In this document: in pieces, positions 8,840 to 18,900 of the stretch | How the letters are laid out: each line of letters starts with the position of its first letter | Position numbering within the stretch: the first letter of the stretch is position 1 | Assembly (NCBI RefSeq): GCF_900091415.1 | Contig: NZ_FMHU01000002.1 | Span: 2,604,001-2,668,000 of the forward strand | Origin: Micromonospora inyonensis | GTDB taxonomy: Bacteria; Actinomycetota; Actinomycetes; Mycobacteriales; Micromonosporaceae | Direction: 5' to 3' | DNA: 64,000 bases | Made by a program: the position numbers and the translations under genes | The notes under the pieces: model-generated | What the model was told of the DNA's origin: nothing | The model's input: only the letters and a program-made list of their open reading frames with translations | The model's database searches: none

Positions 8840-9312
8840 GATTCCCCCGGGCGACCACCCGCCAGGTCCACCTCGAACACCGACTCGCAGGAGGGACAGG
8901 TGACCTCGGCGAGGGTGTGCCCCTCGGCGTTGATCCGCCGGTACAGGTCCTGGAGGAAGGCCAGGTCGGAGGCGAAGAGCCGCTCGACGACCTCCGCGCG
9001 TACCTGGGTGATCGTGCCCAGCCGGGTGACCACCAGGCTGAGCAGGACGATCGACAGGTACGCCGGGTTCTGCTTGACCCGCAGGTCGACAAGTGGCGCC
9101 AGCTCGTCCCGGGCGGTGGCGAGCCGCATGCTGCCGTCCCGGTGCACGGTGCCGTCCTCGTCAACGTACCCCCGCGGTAGTTGGAAGGTGAACTCCGTCT
9201 GGAGCCGGACGGGCGCGGGTGGCGCGACCACCGGCGCGGCGGGCTCCTGCGGCCCGTCGGCCGGGTCGACGAGGGTGTCGAGGCCCCCGGCCGAGACGCC
9301 ACGGCGTCTCAT
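8836..9312 (-). CDS. conserved eCIS protein between tube and DUF6760 gene
   Basis: The start at ATG 9312 overlaps the tube stop as ATGA and gives 158 residues; a longer frame reaches into the tube gene and is rejected. After a Pro-rich leader comes a conserved block (TEFTFQLPRGYVDEDGTVHR and MRLATARDELAPLVDLRVKQ), a helical region ending in DLAFLQDLYRRIN, and a terminal CPSC knuckle followed by FEVDLAGG. It resembles the tail-assembly/T4 bacteriophage-like proteins placed after the tube gene in eCIS clusters. The single CxxC could bind metal in a dimer. The function is unproven. Confidence 0.75.
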   Translation of the reverse strand: MRRRGVSAGGLDTLVDPADGPQEPAAPVVAPPAPVRLQTEFTFQLPRGYVDEDGTVHRDGSMRLATARDELAPLVDLRVKQNPAYLSIVLLSLVVTRLGTITQVRAEVVERLFASDLAFLQDLYRRINAEGHTLAEVTCPSCESVFEVDLAGGRPGES

Positions 9313-9749
9313 TGCGCGCTGATCTCCTCGTACACCACGGTGACCTTCTCGGTCGCCGCCGTCGGGTCGCCAGCCTTGAGTCCCGGCCCCTCCCACCTGC
9401 TCACCCACGCGTTGGTCAGGTCGAAGCGCCGGGTCTCGGACTTGTCGGCGTTGTTGAGGATGATGCTGATGTTCTGCCGGGCCGCCTCCACCGCGCCCTT
9501 GAGGAACGTCTCCTTGATCCAGTCGGTGAAGGCGCTGCTCTGGTCGAGCCCCCGGGTGATGGTCACCTCGCCGGCCTTCCGGGCCCCGGGAATCTTGCGG
9601 ATGATCAGCTCGCCGGTGGGGGTCACCGACTTGACCTCGATCGAGTCCAGCTCGACGGTCAGGCCGCTGACCTCCTGCACCAGCTCCACCTGGATGCCGC
9701 CCAGCTCCACCTGGAAGCTGTGCACGATGAGGGTGTCACCACTGGCCAT
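9309..9749 (-). CDS. major inner tube protein (Afp1-like)
   Basis: 146 residues of the Hcp-like phage tail tube family. MASGDTLIVHSFQVELGGIQ and the strands VKSVTPTGELIIRKIPG are typical of TIGR02241 tube subunits. It would stack as hexameric rings inside the sheath. The gene follows the sheath by 55 nt and is coupled by a 4-nt overlap to the next gene downstream, so the sheath-tube unit begins the structural operon. Confidence 0.93.
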   Translation of the reverse strand: MASGDTLIVHSFQVELGGIQVELVQEVSGLTVELDSIEVKSVTPTGELIIRKIPGARKAGEVTITRGLDQSSAFTDWIKETFLKGAVEAARQNISIILNNADKSETRRFDLTNAWVSRWEGPGLKAGDPTAATEKVTVVYEEISAQ

Positions 9750-9804
9750 CGTGGCCGCCTTTCGTCATGGTCGGTGCGGTCGTCGTACGCGGGGCCCGGC
9801 CCGG

Positions 9805-11352
9805 TCAGTCGCTGACCAGGCTGGTGCTGTCGGAGAACTGCGCCAGGCGGAAGACGACGAACTCGGCGGGCTTGACCGGGCAGATGCCGATCTCGCACAC
9901 CACCTGACCCCGGTCGATCACCTCCGGGGGGTTGGTCTCGTGGTCGCACTTGACGTAGAATGCCTCGGCCGCAGTCGCCCCGAACAGGGCGCCCCGCCGC
10001 CACTCCTCGGTGAGGAAGGCGGCGACGTTGCGCCGGATGGTGCCCCACAGGCGCTGGTCGTTCGGCTCGAACACGACCCACTGCGTGCCGAGCAGGATGG
10101 ACTCCTCGACGTAGTTGAACAGCCGCCGGACGTTGATGTAGCGCCAGGCCGGGTCCGAGGAGAGGGTCCGCGCGCCCCAGACCCGGACGCCGCGCCCAGG
10201 AAAGGCCCGGATGCAGTTGACTCCGATCGGGTTCAGCAGGTCCTGCTCACCCTTGGTGACGTTGTTCTGCAGGTCGACGACGCCCCGGACCACCTCGTTG
10301 GCGGGCGCCTTGTGCACCCCCCGCTCGGTGTCGTTGCGGGACCAGAGGCCGGCCAGGTGGCCGCTGGGCGGCATGAACACCGCCCGTCCGGTGCTCGGGT
10401 CGAAGACCTTCACCCAGGGGTAGTAGAGGGCCGCGTACCGGGAGTCGTACCCGGCCCCGTCCTGCCGCCAGCCGCGCACCTGCTGGGCGGTCAGCTCCGG
10501 CGGCGGGTCGAGCAGGACCATCCGGTCACCCATCTGCTCGCAGTGCGAGATCAGGGCGAGCTGGGCGGCCTTGACCGCCTCCAGGTCGACGACCCCCTGC
10601 TGGTACGCCCCTATCAGGTCCGGCGCGGCGACCATGGTGATCTCGTCGATGGCCTCCAGCCCGGCCAGGCCGGTGCGGGAGTCGACGTCCCCGACGAACT
10701 CATCGGCCGACAGGGTCGCCGGCAGGGCGTCGGCGGGTGCTGCGGGCGGGGCCAGGGTGACCGTCTGGTTGGCCGGCCGGGCCAGGGAGTTGGACGGGGT
10801 GGCCTCCTCCATGGTGATCAGCTTGGACCGCTCGCGGACCTGGTTGACCACGGAGGTCTTGCTGCGCCGGAAGGAACCGTCGTACTCCTCGACCGGCTTG
10901 CCGTCGGAGTGGACGATCAGCCGGAACCGGTCCTCGCTGGCCCCCTCGCCCTCGACGTCGGCGACCTCCACGGTGACCTCGCCACCGGCGGCCGGCAGGG
11001 CGGCCACCCGGAACGTGCCGAGCGCCGACGACTCACCGGCCGGCAGCGACTTCTGCGCGCCCCGGCCGCCGCTCTTGCCGCCGGCCGACGGATCGCCGAT
11101 CCGGACGACGTAGCAGACGCCGCCGCCGTTGGCGAAGTACCCGTACACCGCGTGCGCCAGGTAGGCGCCCTCGACCATCCCCCCGAAGAGCTGGACGTAC
11201 TGGCTCCAGTTGGTGACCAGGGTCGGCGTGTGGAAGGACCCCTTCTCGGCGAATCCCAGGAAGGCAGTGACTGCGGTGCCAACGCCCTCGATGGGACGCG
11301 AACCGCTCTGCACCTCCTCCACGTACACGCCTGGGGACAGGTACGTCGGCAT
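9805..11352 (-). CDS. contractile tail sheath protein
   Basis: The open frame extends to 11454, but the ATG at 11352 (product MPTYLSPGVYVEEVQSGSRP) has an agagga Shine-Dalgarno 8 nt upstream and the canonical sheath N-terminus, giving 515 residues. The C-terminal third holds the conserved sheath core: WRYINVRRLFNYVEESI, then WVVFEPNDQRLWGTIRRNV and an IGICPVKPAEFVVFRL strand. Insertion domains between residues 120 and 280 decorate the outer surface. A single sheath gene is present, as in actinobacterial eCIS, unlike the three paralogues of Afp/PVC. Confidence 0.95.
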   Translation of the reverse strand: MPTYLSPGVYVEEVQSGSRPIEGVGTAVTAFLGFAEKGSFHTPTLVTNWSQYVQLFGGMVEGAYLAHAVYGYFANGGGVCYVVRIGDPSAGGKSGGRGAQKSLPAGESSALGTFRVAALPAAGGEVTVEVADVEGEGASEDRFRLIVHSDGKPVEEYDGSFRRSKTSVVNQVRERSKLITMEEATPSNSLARPANQTVTLAPPAAPADALPATLSADEFVGDVDSRTGLAGLEAIDEITMVAAPDLIGAYQQGVVDLEAVKAAQLALISHCEQMGDRMVLLDPPPELTAQQVRGWRQDGAGYDSRYAALYYPWVKVFDPSTGRAVFMPPSGHLAGLWSRNDTERGVHKAPANEVVRGVVDLQNNVTKGEQDLLNPIGVNCIRAFPGRGVRVWGARTLSSDPAWRYINVRRLFNYVEESILLGTQWVVFEPNDQRLWGTIRRNVAAFLTEEWRRGALFGATAAEAFYVKCDHETNPPEVIDRGQVVCEIGICPVKPAEFVVFRLAQFSDSTSLVSD

Positions 11353-11558
11353 GCAAGCTCCTCTGCCAGGTCGGCGGACGCTGGCCAGCCTGCTCGGCCG
11401 GGCAGCCTGCGGGAAGGTCCCTACGGACCGCGCAGGGGCAGACTCGCGCACCACAGGGGCAGGGGGCCGCGCTCCTGGCCGGACGAACTCGACCGGCCGT
11501 CTGAACCGGGCCTACAATGGCCGTCGATGCCGACCTGCGGTCGAGGAGGTGCCCGGAC
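11353..11558. promoter_or_regulatory. divergent promoter region between sheath and DUF4157 genes
   Basis: 206 nt separate the sheath start (minus) from the proposed start of the DUF4157 gene (plus). It should contain promoters for the structural operon and the putative effector. No clear -35/-10 pair or operator palindrome was recognised by eye. The plus-strand end has a strong gaggagg Shine-Dalgarno at 11543-11549. Confidence 0.5.
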
Positions 11559-12917
11559 GTGCGTCATCACCGGTCCGACCTGACATCGAGTCCCCAGGAG
11601 CGCCAGGCGCCCCGGCCGGGCCCGGCCGCCGGCCGAAGGGCCGACGCCGTCGTACCGGGGCGGGCCGGTCCCGGGCGCAGCCCGCGGGAGGTCATCGCCC
11701 TACAGCGGACGGTGGGCAACCGCGCGGCGGCGGGGATGGTCGAGCAGGACCGGCACGAGCACGCGGACTGCGGACACCCGCCGGCCGAGCAGGTGCAGCG
11801 GTCGGTCGCCTCGGTGCTCGGCTCCCGCGGGCGGCCGTTGGACGACGCGACCCGGGGCGACATGGAGGCCCGGCTGGGGTCGGACTTCTCCGACGTGCGG
11901 ATCCACGACGACTCGGCGGCCCGGGCGTCGGCGGCCGGGATCGGGGCGCGGGCGTACACCTCCGGCAATCACGTGGTCCTCGGTGACGGGGGCACGGACC
12001 GGCACACCCTGGCGCACGAGCTGACCCATGTGATCCAGCAGCGGTTGGGGCCGGTGGCCGGCACCGACAACGGGGCCGGGCTGCGGATCAGCGACCCGGG
12101 TGACCGGTTCGAGCGGGACGCCGAGGCGAACGCCGCTCGCGCCCTCACCACCGACCCCGCACCGCAGATGGCACAGGACACCATCGAGTTGCCCCCGCTG
12201 ACGCTGCCGGGGGCGCAGACCCCGGTGCAGCGGACGCCGAAGGCGGATGTGGGGGGCACGGCGACGTCGAACAGTCGCAGCGAGCCGTACCCGGGCGACG
12301 GGGGTCGTAGCACCCGTTCCAGCACGAGGAAAAAGAACCAGCCGGACCGGCCGGAGGCGAACCTCAACAGCCTACGGCTGAGCTTCACCTCCGAGTACGA
12401 GGGTCCGGCCACGCAGCGACTGGACGAGAAGCAGGACATCGGCTTCTACCAGGTCGCCACCCTGCACGCGCCGGAGAACCTGCCCCGTAGCGTGACTGCG
12501 TTATACGACTTCAGGCAGCAGGTCAAGGACAGCTTCGTCTACTACGAGCGCGTGGAGGACGACGGGGACTTCGAGAAGAGGGAGCAGCGCCCCAGCGCCT
12601 GGGTGCAGGACGGTCCCTACCAACCGGAGTACGACGATGCCCCGGAGGCGATCTCCGTCGGGAGCAACAGCATCGAGTTCAACGACCACCCGGGATGGTC
12701 GGGCCGGGTGGCCATGACTCCCGGCTCCTGGCTCGCCAGGTACTCGGTCAGCTTCAGGTGGAAGGTCAAGCGCCGGGACGCCAGGGGCGGCACCTGGACC
12801 AGCCCGGCGGTCACCCACACCTTCACCTCCCCTTTCGCCCCCAACAACCCGGTGGCGTCCGCACCGGTCACGGCGACTCCCGCCGGGAACACCGCCTGGG
12901 ACGTCACGCTCACCTAG
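11559..12917 (+). CDS. DUF4157 (eCIS core domain) metallopeptidase-like effector candidate
   Basis: The GTG at 11559 lies 9 nt after gaggagg and gives 452 residues; an upstream ATG at 11517 has no such signal. The N-terminus has the EVIALQRTVGNRA motif typical of eCIS-linked DUF4157 proteins. Residues about 85-160 form the zinc-peptidase-like domain, with FSDVRIHDDSAA and the HELTHVIQQ (HExxH) motif. After a basic linker, residues about 270-450 form a beta-rich domain not recognised from memory. DUF4157 proteins are frequent eCIS cargo or loading factors. Its location divergent from the sheath supports that, but toxicity cannot be read from the sequence. Confidence 0.82.
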   Translation: MRHHRSDLTSSPQERQAPRPGPAAGRRADAVVPGRAGPGRSPREVIALQRTVGNRAAAGMVEQDRHEHADCGHPPAEQVQRSVASVLGSRGRPLDDATRGDMEARLGSDFSDVRIHDDSAARASAAGIGARAYTSGNHVVLGDGGTDRHTLAHELTHVIQQRLGPVAGTDNGAGLRISDPGDRFERDAEANAARALTTDPAPQMAQDTIELPPLTLPGAQTPVQRTPKADVGGTATSNSRSEPYPGDGGRSTRSSTRKKNQPDRPEANLNSLRLSFTSEYEGPATQRLDEKQDIGFYQVATLHAPENLPRSVTALYDFRQQVKDSFVYYERVEDDGDFEKREQRPSAWVQDGPYQPEYDDAPEAISVGSNSIEFNDHPGWSGRVAMTPGSWLARYSVSFRWKVKRRDARGGTWTSPAVTHTFTSPFAPNNPVASAPVTATPAGNTAWDVTLT

Positions 12918-12952
12918 CAGGCCGGCGTCTGCCGTCAGCCAAGGCGGGGACG

Positions 12953-15085
12953 TCAGGCTCGGCGGGGCCGGGCGCCGTTCGGCGTGGCCGCCGGCAGGAG
13001 CAGGCGGCCCAGCTTGCGGTACTCGCGCTGGGCAGCCGTCATGACCATCGCCATGGTCACCGGCGTCCCGGCTGCGGCGGCCAGGTAGCCGGCGCTGACC
13101 GCGCAGGACCGGATACCGCCCCCGCTCAACTCGAACGCGCGGGCGCAGTGGTCCAGGTCGACGTCGTCGGCGCGGGGCAGCTCGACGCCGAGGCAGCGGT
13201 CCCACAATGCCCGCCGCTGTGCCACGTCCGGGATCGGGAAGTCCACGACGACGTCGATCCGGCGCAGGAACGCCTCGTCCAGGTTGGCCCGCAGATTCGT
13301 GGTGAGCACCGCCACCCCGTCGAACGACTCCATCCGCTGCAACAGGTACGCGCTCTCCAGGTTGGCGTACCGATCGTGGGCGTCGCTGGCCTCGGAGCGC
13401 TTGCCGAAGATGGCGTCGGCCTCGTCGAACAGCAGCACCCCGTTGACCCCGGCCGCCTCGGTGAAAATCCGTTCCAGGTTCTTCTCGGTCTGGCCGACGT
13501 ACTTGTCGACCACCGTGGAGAGGTCCACCACGTACAGGTCGAGGCCCAGGTCGGCGGCGACCACCTCGGCGGACATGGTCTTGCCGGTGCCGGAGTCCCC
13601 GGCGAACAGGGCGGTCACCCCGCGCCCACGCCCCCCGCCGGGGCGCAGCCGCCACCCGCTCAACACCTGGTCCCGGTGGCGTATCCGCAACGCCAGCTCG
13701 GTGAGCTGGTCCCGGGCCGGGGCCGGGAGGACCAGGTCGTCCCAGCCGACGGCGGGCTCCACCCGCCGGGCCAGCTTCGCCAGCGCCGCCGCGTTCTGCG
13801 AGCGCACCCCCGCCCGGACGTGCCGGGTGGTGACCCGGTCGGAACCGTCGAGGACGGCCTGCTGGGCCGCGGCGACCGCCGCCCGCCGCACCTGGTCGGG
13901 CGCCAGCACGTACGCGGACAGCTCCCGCTCCGGGTCGACGTCGGCCGCCAGCCTCACCGAGCGTCCCGCCAGGGCGTCGCGCCACAGCCGGATCCGCTCC
14001 GCCGCCCCGGCTGGGGCGGCGGTCACCAGCAGCGGGGACCGGTCGGCCCAGTACGGGTCCCAGCGCAGCCGGCCGGTGAGCAGCACCGGCACCGGCAGGG
14101 CGGTGAGCCGGCGCAGCAGCCGGGCGTGGGCCGGGCCGGCCGCCGGATCCAGGGTGTCGACCGGGCCGACGACCAGGCCCGCCCGGCGCAGCCGGGTCTC
14201 CCGCACCACGACGGCGAGGGCCTCCTCCGGCGTCGCATCGACGCACAGCGCGTCCAGGTCGAGGGCCAGGACCGACCAGCCGGCCGCGAGGAGGGCGGCG
14301 GAGGCCAGCTCGTCGGCCGCCCCGCCGGGCTCCTCGCGCAGGTAGACCAGCCGGTCACCGGCGCGCAGCGCCGCCGCCAGCCCGTCGGTAACCGGCTGCC
14401 GATCCGCCGGCCGGGGCACCCGGCGGACCAGGCCGTCGGCACGCCCGTCGCCGCCGTCCTGCCCGAGGAGGTGGCCGGTGACCCGGTCCGGCACCCGCAG
14501 GCTCCGGGTCAGGAAGGGGCGGTCGTCCTCCTCGACGAGGAGCAGGCCGCCGGCCACCAGCGGGCCGGCGCCGGCCAGGTGGGTCCGAGCCGCCCCGGTG
14601 ACCGGGGAGACCCCGCACAGCCCCAGGGCCAGCCCGGTCGTCGCCCGCCGCCGGGTCACGTCGTCGTTGATGTACCCGTAGAGCCGCTCGTACCGCTGGT
14701 CGAGGTCGGGCAGGAGCGCGATCAGCAGGAGTTCGACGTCCAACGGCGTCAGTGCGAAGTCCTCGGCCAACTCGCGCAGCGGCACCCGGCCACCCGCCGA
14801 CCGGGCCCGGTCGGCCCACCGGTCGGCGGTCGCCACCGCCTCGGCCGCGATCTCGTCCGGGGCGGGTGGCACCGGGTCGTCCACGAGCCGCCAGGCGTCC
14901 TCGTCGGAGACGTGCAGCCCACGCAGCGGGTCGTCCGGGGCCGGGTCCGCGGCGCGCGCGGTGGCGACGGCCCGCCGGACCCGCTGCTCCACCAGGAACA
15001 GCCGGGCCCGCAGGTACGTCGTGCCCGGCGGTTCGGTCCGCTCGGGTTCCGGGGCCGTCCGGGCGTCTTCGCGTACGGCGGTCAC
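12953..15085 (-). CDS. AAA+ ATPase of the injection system (Afp15-like)
   Basis: 710 residues. An N-terminal half typical of eCIS ATPases is followed by one AAA+ module: Walker A GDSGTGKT near residues 494-501, Walker B LLFDEADA near 550, a sensor-1 like VLTTNLRANLDEAFLRRIDV and an arginine-finger region. Homologues (Afp15, PVC15) are needed for particle assembly or sheath stability. The start overlaps the DUF4255 stop by 4 nt (ATGA), so the two genes are coupled. The gene converges on the DUF4157 gene with 35 nt between stops. Confidence 0.9.
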   Translation of the reverse strand: MTAVREDARTAPEPERTEPPGTTYLRARLFLVEQRVRRAVATARAADPAPDDPLRGLHVSDEDAWRLVDDPVPPAPDEIAAEAVATADRWADRARSAGGRVPLRELAEDFALTPLDVELLLIALLPDLDQRYERLYGYINDDVTRRRATTGLALGLCGVSPVTGAARTHLAGAGPLVAGGLLLVEEDDRPFLTRSLRVPDRVTGHLLGQDGGDGRADGLVRRVPRPADRQPVTDGLAAALRAGDRLVYLREEPGGAADELASAALLAAGWSVLALDLDALCVDATPEEALAVVVRETRLRRAGLVVGPVDTLDPAAGPAHARLLRRLTALPVPVLLTGRLRWDPYWADRSPLLVTAAPAGAAERIRLWRDALAGRSVRLAADVDPERELSAYVLAPDQVRRAAVAAAQQAVLDGSDRVTTRHVRAGVRSQNAAALAKLARRVEPAVGWDDLVLPAPARDQLTELALRIRHRDQVLSGWRLRPGGGRGRGVTALFAGDSGTGKTMSAEVVAADLGLDLYVVDLSTVVDKYVGQTEKNLERIFTEAAGVNGVLLFDEADAIFGKRSEASDAHDRYANLESAYLLQRMESFDGVAVLTTNLRANLDEAFLRRIDVVVDFPIPDVAQRRALWDRCLGVELPRADDVDLDHCARAFELSGGGIRSCAVSAGYLAAAAGTPVTMAMVMTAAQREYRKLGRLLLPAATPNGARPRRA

Positions 15086-15894
15086 CGGCGGCCGTCCCGG
15101 ATCGGCCCGCCGGTGCCCTGGCGTCGCTGCCGCTCAGCGGCGGCGCCCCGCGCCCGGCGTACCCCGATCGGGGTGGAGGTCTCCCCGGGGGCGGGGTCCG
15201 GGTGGCGCAGCCGCCGGGTCTCCGTCCCGGCAGGCGGCTGCTCCGCCGCTGCGTCGCCCGGGCGGCGGGCGCGGGGGCGGGCGGTCCGTCCGGGGCCGGA
15301 CCGGTGGTCGTCCGGGGCGGAGTCGGCCCGGGCGCCGGCGCGCAGCCGGAGCCCGTCGGTGACCGGCTGGGCCGCGAAGGCCGTGGACGCCGCGATCGGC
15401 GTGGTCACCACCAGGTCCAGCGACGGCTTCAGCGAGCCGCCGAGGGCGGACCAGATGTCGGCCAGCCCCCGGTCCCGCCTCGGCGGCACCGCGATGCTCA
15501 TCGGCACGGTCAGCCCCAGGTCGGCGAGGCCGCCGACCAACCGGCCCGGGGGCAGCACGTCGTGGGTGACCAGCCCGGCCAGCAGCACGGAGAGCAGCCG
15601 GTGCTCGTCCTGCGGCTGGGCGGTCCACGCGGTCACCAGGTACGACAGGGCGAAGTACCGGGGCGGCCGGTGCTCGGCGACGACCACGCCGTCCGCGTCG
15701 CACTCCTCGATCCGGCCCTCCCGGCGGTGGGCCATCTCCTCCCGCACGTCGTAGAGGAACAGGTTTACCGTCGGGGCGTTGCGCCGGACCTCCCACTCCC
15801 GGGTCGGCGCGTCGAAGGACAACTGCACGTCGGTGCCGGCGAGCAGCTCCTCGGTCAGCAGCGCGTGCAGCGCCTCGTCCACCTCGTTGATCAT
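15082..15894 (-). CDS. DUF4255 (Pvc16 N-terminal-like) tail terminator/cap protein
   Basis: The long frame reaches 16275, but the ATG at 15894 gives the canonical MINEVDEALHALLTEELLAG start and 270 residues. Residues 1-190 match the DUF4255 family (LSFDAPTREWEVRRNAPTVN, then FALSYLVTAWTAQPQDEHRL and LGLTVPMSIAVP), which caps the tube and sheath of eCIS. The last 80 residues are an Arg/Pro-rich, probably disordered tail. It lies 13 nt after the beta-propeller gene and overlaps the ATPase gene. Confidence 0.9.
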   Translation of the reverse strand: MINEVDEALHALLTEELLAGTDVQLSFDAPTREWEVRRNAPTVNLFLYDVREEMAHRREGRIEECDADGVVVAEHRPPRYFALSYLVTAWTAQPQDEHRLLSVLLAGLVTHDVLPPGRLVGGLADLGLTVPMSIAVPPRRDRGLADIWSALGGSLKPSLDLVVTTPIAASTAFAAQPVTDGLRLRAGARADSAPDDHRSGPGRTARPRARRPGDAAAEQPPAGTETRRLRHPDPAPGETSTPIGVRRARGAAAERQRRQGTGGPIRDGRR

Positions 15895-15907
15895 CGTCGT
15901 CGTCCCC

Positions 15908-18900
15908 TCACCAGCCACGACCGAGCAGGCCGGGCGGCTGTTGGGCGGGCATGACCACCCGGAAGTCGGTGCGGACCGTGCCGAACCCCGGGCCGGTGGC
16001 CAGGACCTTCCGGGGGCCGAGCTGGTCGCGCGGCACCACCAGGAGCTGGGTCGCGAACGTGCCGTCGGCCGCCGGCACGGCCGGGTTCGCCGCCACGGTG
16101 AGGCCGACGTCCCAGGCCAGCCGCACCGGCACGTCGGGCGGGAAGTCGGTGCCCCGGATCGAGGTGACGAAGCCCGGCGGCCCGATGTCCGGGACGGCCA
16201 CGATCCGGGGCTGCACCACCCGGAACGGCGCCTGGGCGGTGTCGGCCAGCCCGCCGTCGCCGGCCACCGCGCCACGGACCGTCGTCGCCGTCGCCGCAGT
16301 CGGGGCCAGCACGAAGGTCAGCGTCCGGCGGGCGCCCGGGGCCAGGTCGGGGACCGGGCAGTAGGTCGCGGCGCAGCCCGCCGGGCGGATACGGACCGGC
16401 ACCCGGGGCGGCAGCACGGGGGTGATCTGGACCCCGGTCACGCCCTGGCCGCCGGTGTTGCCGACGGTGTAGGTGACCGTGACCAGCCCGCCCACGTACC
16501 CGGGGGTGGGGTTGACCGTCACCGTGATCTCCAGGACGGTCGGGGCCGGGCTGGTCGGTGCCGGCGTCGGGGTCGCTGGCAGGGTGGTCGTCGGCACGGG
16601 AACCGGGTTGACGGTCACCGGCACCGACGCCTCGTTGTCCGAGGGCCGGGCGTCGGCCGTCCAACCCCCGACCGACCAGGCCAGCGGGTACGTTCCGGCG
16701 GTCACCCCGGTCAGCTCGACGCGCACGCGGACGGTGTTGCCCAACCCGACGGTGCCCAGGTCGCAGCCGGGCGGGTCGACCTGGCAGGAACCCGCCTCCG
16801 GCTCCAGGGCGGTGACCTCGACGCCGTCCGGTGCCCGCAGGTCGAGGCGGACGTTCGTGGCCGGGGTCGGCCCCCGGTCGGTGACCGTCAGGGTCAGGGT
16901 GGTCCGCTCGCCGACCCGCACCGGCGCCGGCGGCTCCAGGACCGTCGTGGCCAGGTCCACCGACCGCTGCCAGGTCGGCTTCCGGTGCCGGCCGGGCAGC
17001 TCCCAGGTTAGCCCGTCCAGCACGCCGGTGTCGAAGTCGTACGTCTTGACGTACTCGGGGCTGGCCGGGTCGGTGTACCGGCGGGAGTTCAGGGCGAGTC
17101 GGTGCCCCTCCGGCGACCAGGCCACATCCCGGGGCCGGTGCGGGCCGTCCGGCGGGGCGGTCAGCGGGCCGGCGCAGTCCGTCGCCGGGGTCTGCGGCGC
17201 CAGCACCTGGCAGTCGCCGCCGGCGGTGTCGGTGACGACCAGCCCGTCGGCGCCCCGCCCGAAGGCGATCCGGGTGCCGTCGGGGGAGAAGCTCGGGCCG
17301 TAGTCCGCCCCGGTGCACCCCGGGCAGCCCGCAGCGGTCAGGTCCCGCTGCCCGGTGCCGTCCCAAGCGTCGACCGTCCACACGTGGCTGTCCGCCGCCG
17401 CCCCCTCCGGCTGCCCCCGGATCAGCGCCAGCGCGGACCCGTCCGGCGACCACGCGGGCTGGCTGTCAGACCGGTCCGCGCCGGCCCCCGGCGGCACCGT
17501 GAGCAGGCGCTCCCCGGTGTCCACGTCGGCCACCACCACCCGGCTCGGCCCGCCTGGGCCAGCCAGGGCGTACGCGACCCGGGTGCCGTCCGGGGACCAG
17601 ACCGGGTCGGTCTCCAGGTCCGAGTCCGCGCGGCCGGCGAGGGGAAGCGGCCGGGGGTTGCCGCCGTCGGCGTCGACCACCCAGAGGCGGGAGACCCGGC
17701 GGCCGGCCACAGTCTCGAACCGGTTCACCACGATCCGCCGGCCGTCCGGGGAGTAGTCGGGGCGGGCGGTCCAGGGGTCGCCGTCGACGGGCCGCCAGAG
17801 CCGGTCCGGGTCGGTCGCCGCGCCCGGATCCTCCCGCAGGACGGTCAGTCCGAGGTCCCGGGGGTCGGTGGCGTCGGGGCGGATGTCCTGCAACGTCACC
17901 GTGTACCGATCCGGCGCGGTGGTCCGGCTGACCAGCAGGCGGGGCGGGCCGCCGCCCGGCGGGACGTACCAGGCGGGGTCGCCGACGAGGCGGTCCTCGG
18001 CGAGGCGGAGCACCGCTTCGCAGGGGCACAAGTCGTCGCGCGGCACCTCGGTGTAGACCAGGTCGACCGCGCCCCGGGCGCCGTCGGTGCCGGTGGTCCG
18101 GCTGAGGAACGCAAGCGTGGTCCCGTCCGGCGACCAGTTCGGCCGGCGGCTTTCCCAGAGCGCGTTGAGCAGCGGCCGGTCGTCGCCCCCGGCGCTGTTC
18201 ATCAGGTGGATCTGCCGCTCGTCCGGGCGCTGCGGCGCGGCCGTGTACGCGATCCGGTCATGCGTCGGGTCCGGGTCCCAGGCGGGCTCCCCGGCCCCCT
18301 CCGGCCGGGCGGTCAGGGCGGTGACCGGCCCACCGTCGGCCGGCACGCGCCGGACCTGCGGCACGCCCGCGTCGTCGCGGCCCTCGAACGCCAGGGCGGA
18401 GCCGTCCGGCGACCACGAGGGCCGCCGGTTGTCGCCGGTGCCGTCGGTGATTTGGCGCAGGCCGGTGCCGTCGGTGCCGATCACGAAGATGTCGCGCCAG
18501 CTACCGACACCCTCCCGGGTCAGCTCGAAGGCGATCCGGCTGCCGTCCGGAGACACCGAGGGCGAACCGGCCACCTGCACCGGGTCGTCGGTCAGCCGGA
18601 CCGGCTTCCCCGCACCGCGCCGCATCCACAGTTGGGCCAGCTCCGACTCCCGCCGGCTGACCCAGCCGACCACGTCCCCACCGGCGGACGCCTCGTCGTC
18701 GAAGTGCGCCGGCCCGCCGCCGAACAGCGGCACGGCGGTCGCCGTCGCCCCGGAGCCCTCGATCAGGCCGATGCTCCGGTGCCCGGTGCCCAGGAAGGCG
18801 ACCCGCAGGTCGGTGACCGGCGGCGGGTCGGCCGGCTCGGCGTACGACACCCGGCCGGGCGAGACGGCCAGCGCCCATGCGCCCAGCAACGCGGAGACCA

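Noticed and set aside
1..16000. Type VI secretion system or R-type tailocin instead of eCIS
   Set aside because: There are no TssB/TssC, TssM/TssL or phage lysis genes. DUF4255, Afp15-like ATPase, DUF4157, DUF6760 and the gene order are specific to eCIS.
15895..17453. Alternative minus-strand frames inside the propeller gene (e.g. 15891-17453)
   Set aside because: They have Gly/Arg/Ala-rich composition without motifs; the frame 15908-18943 contains PD40 blades and a signal sequence.
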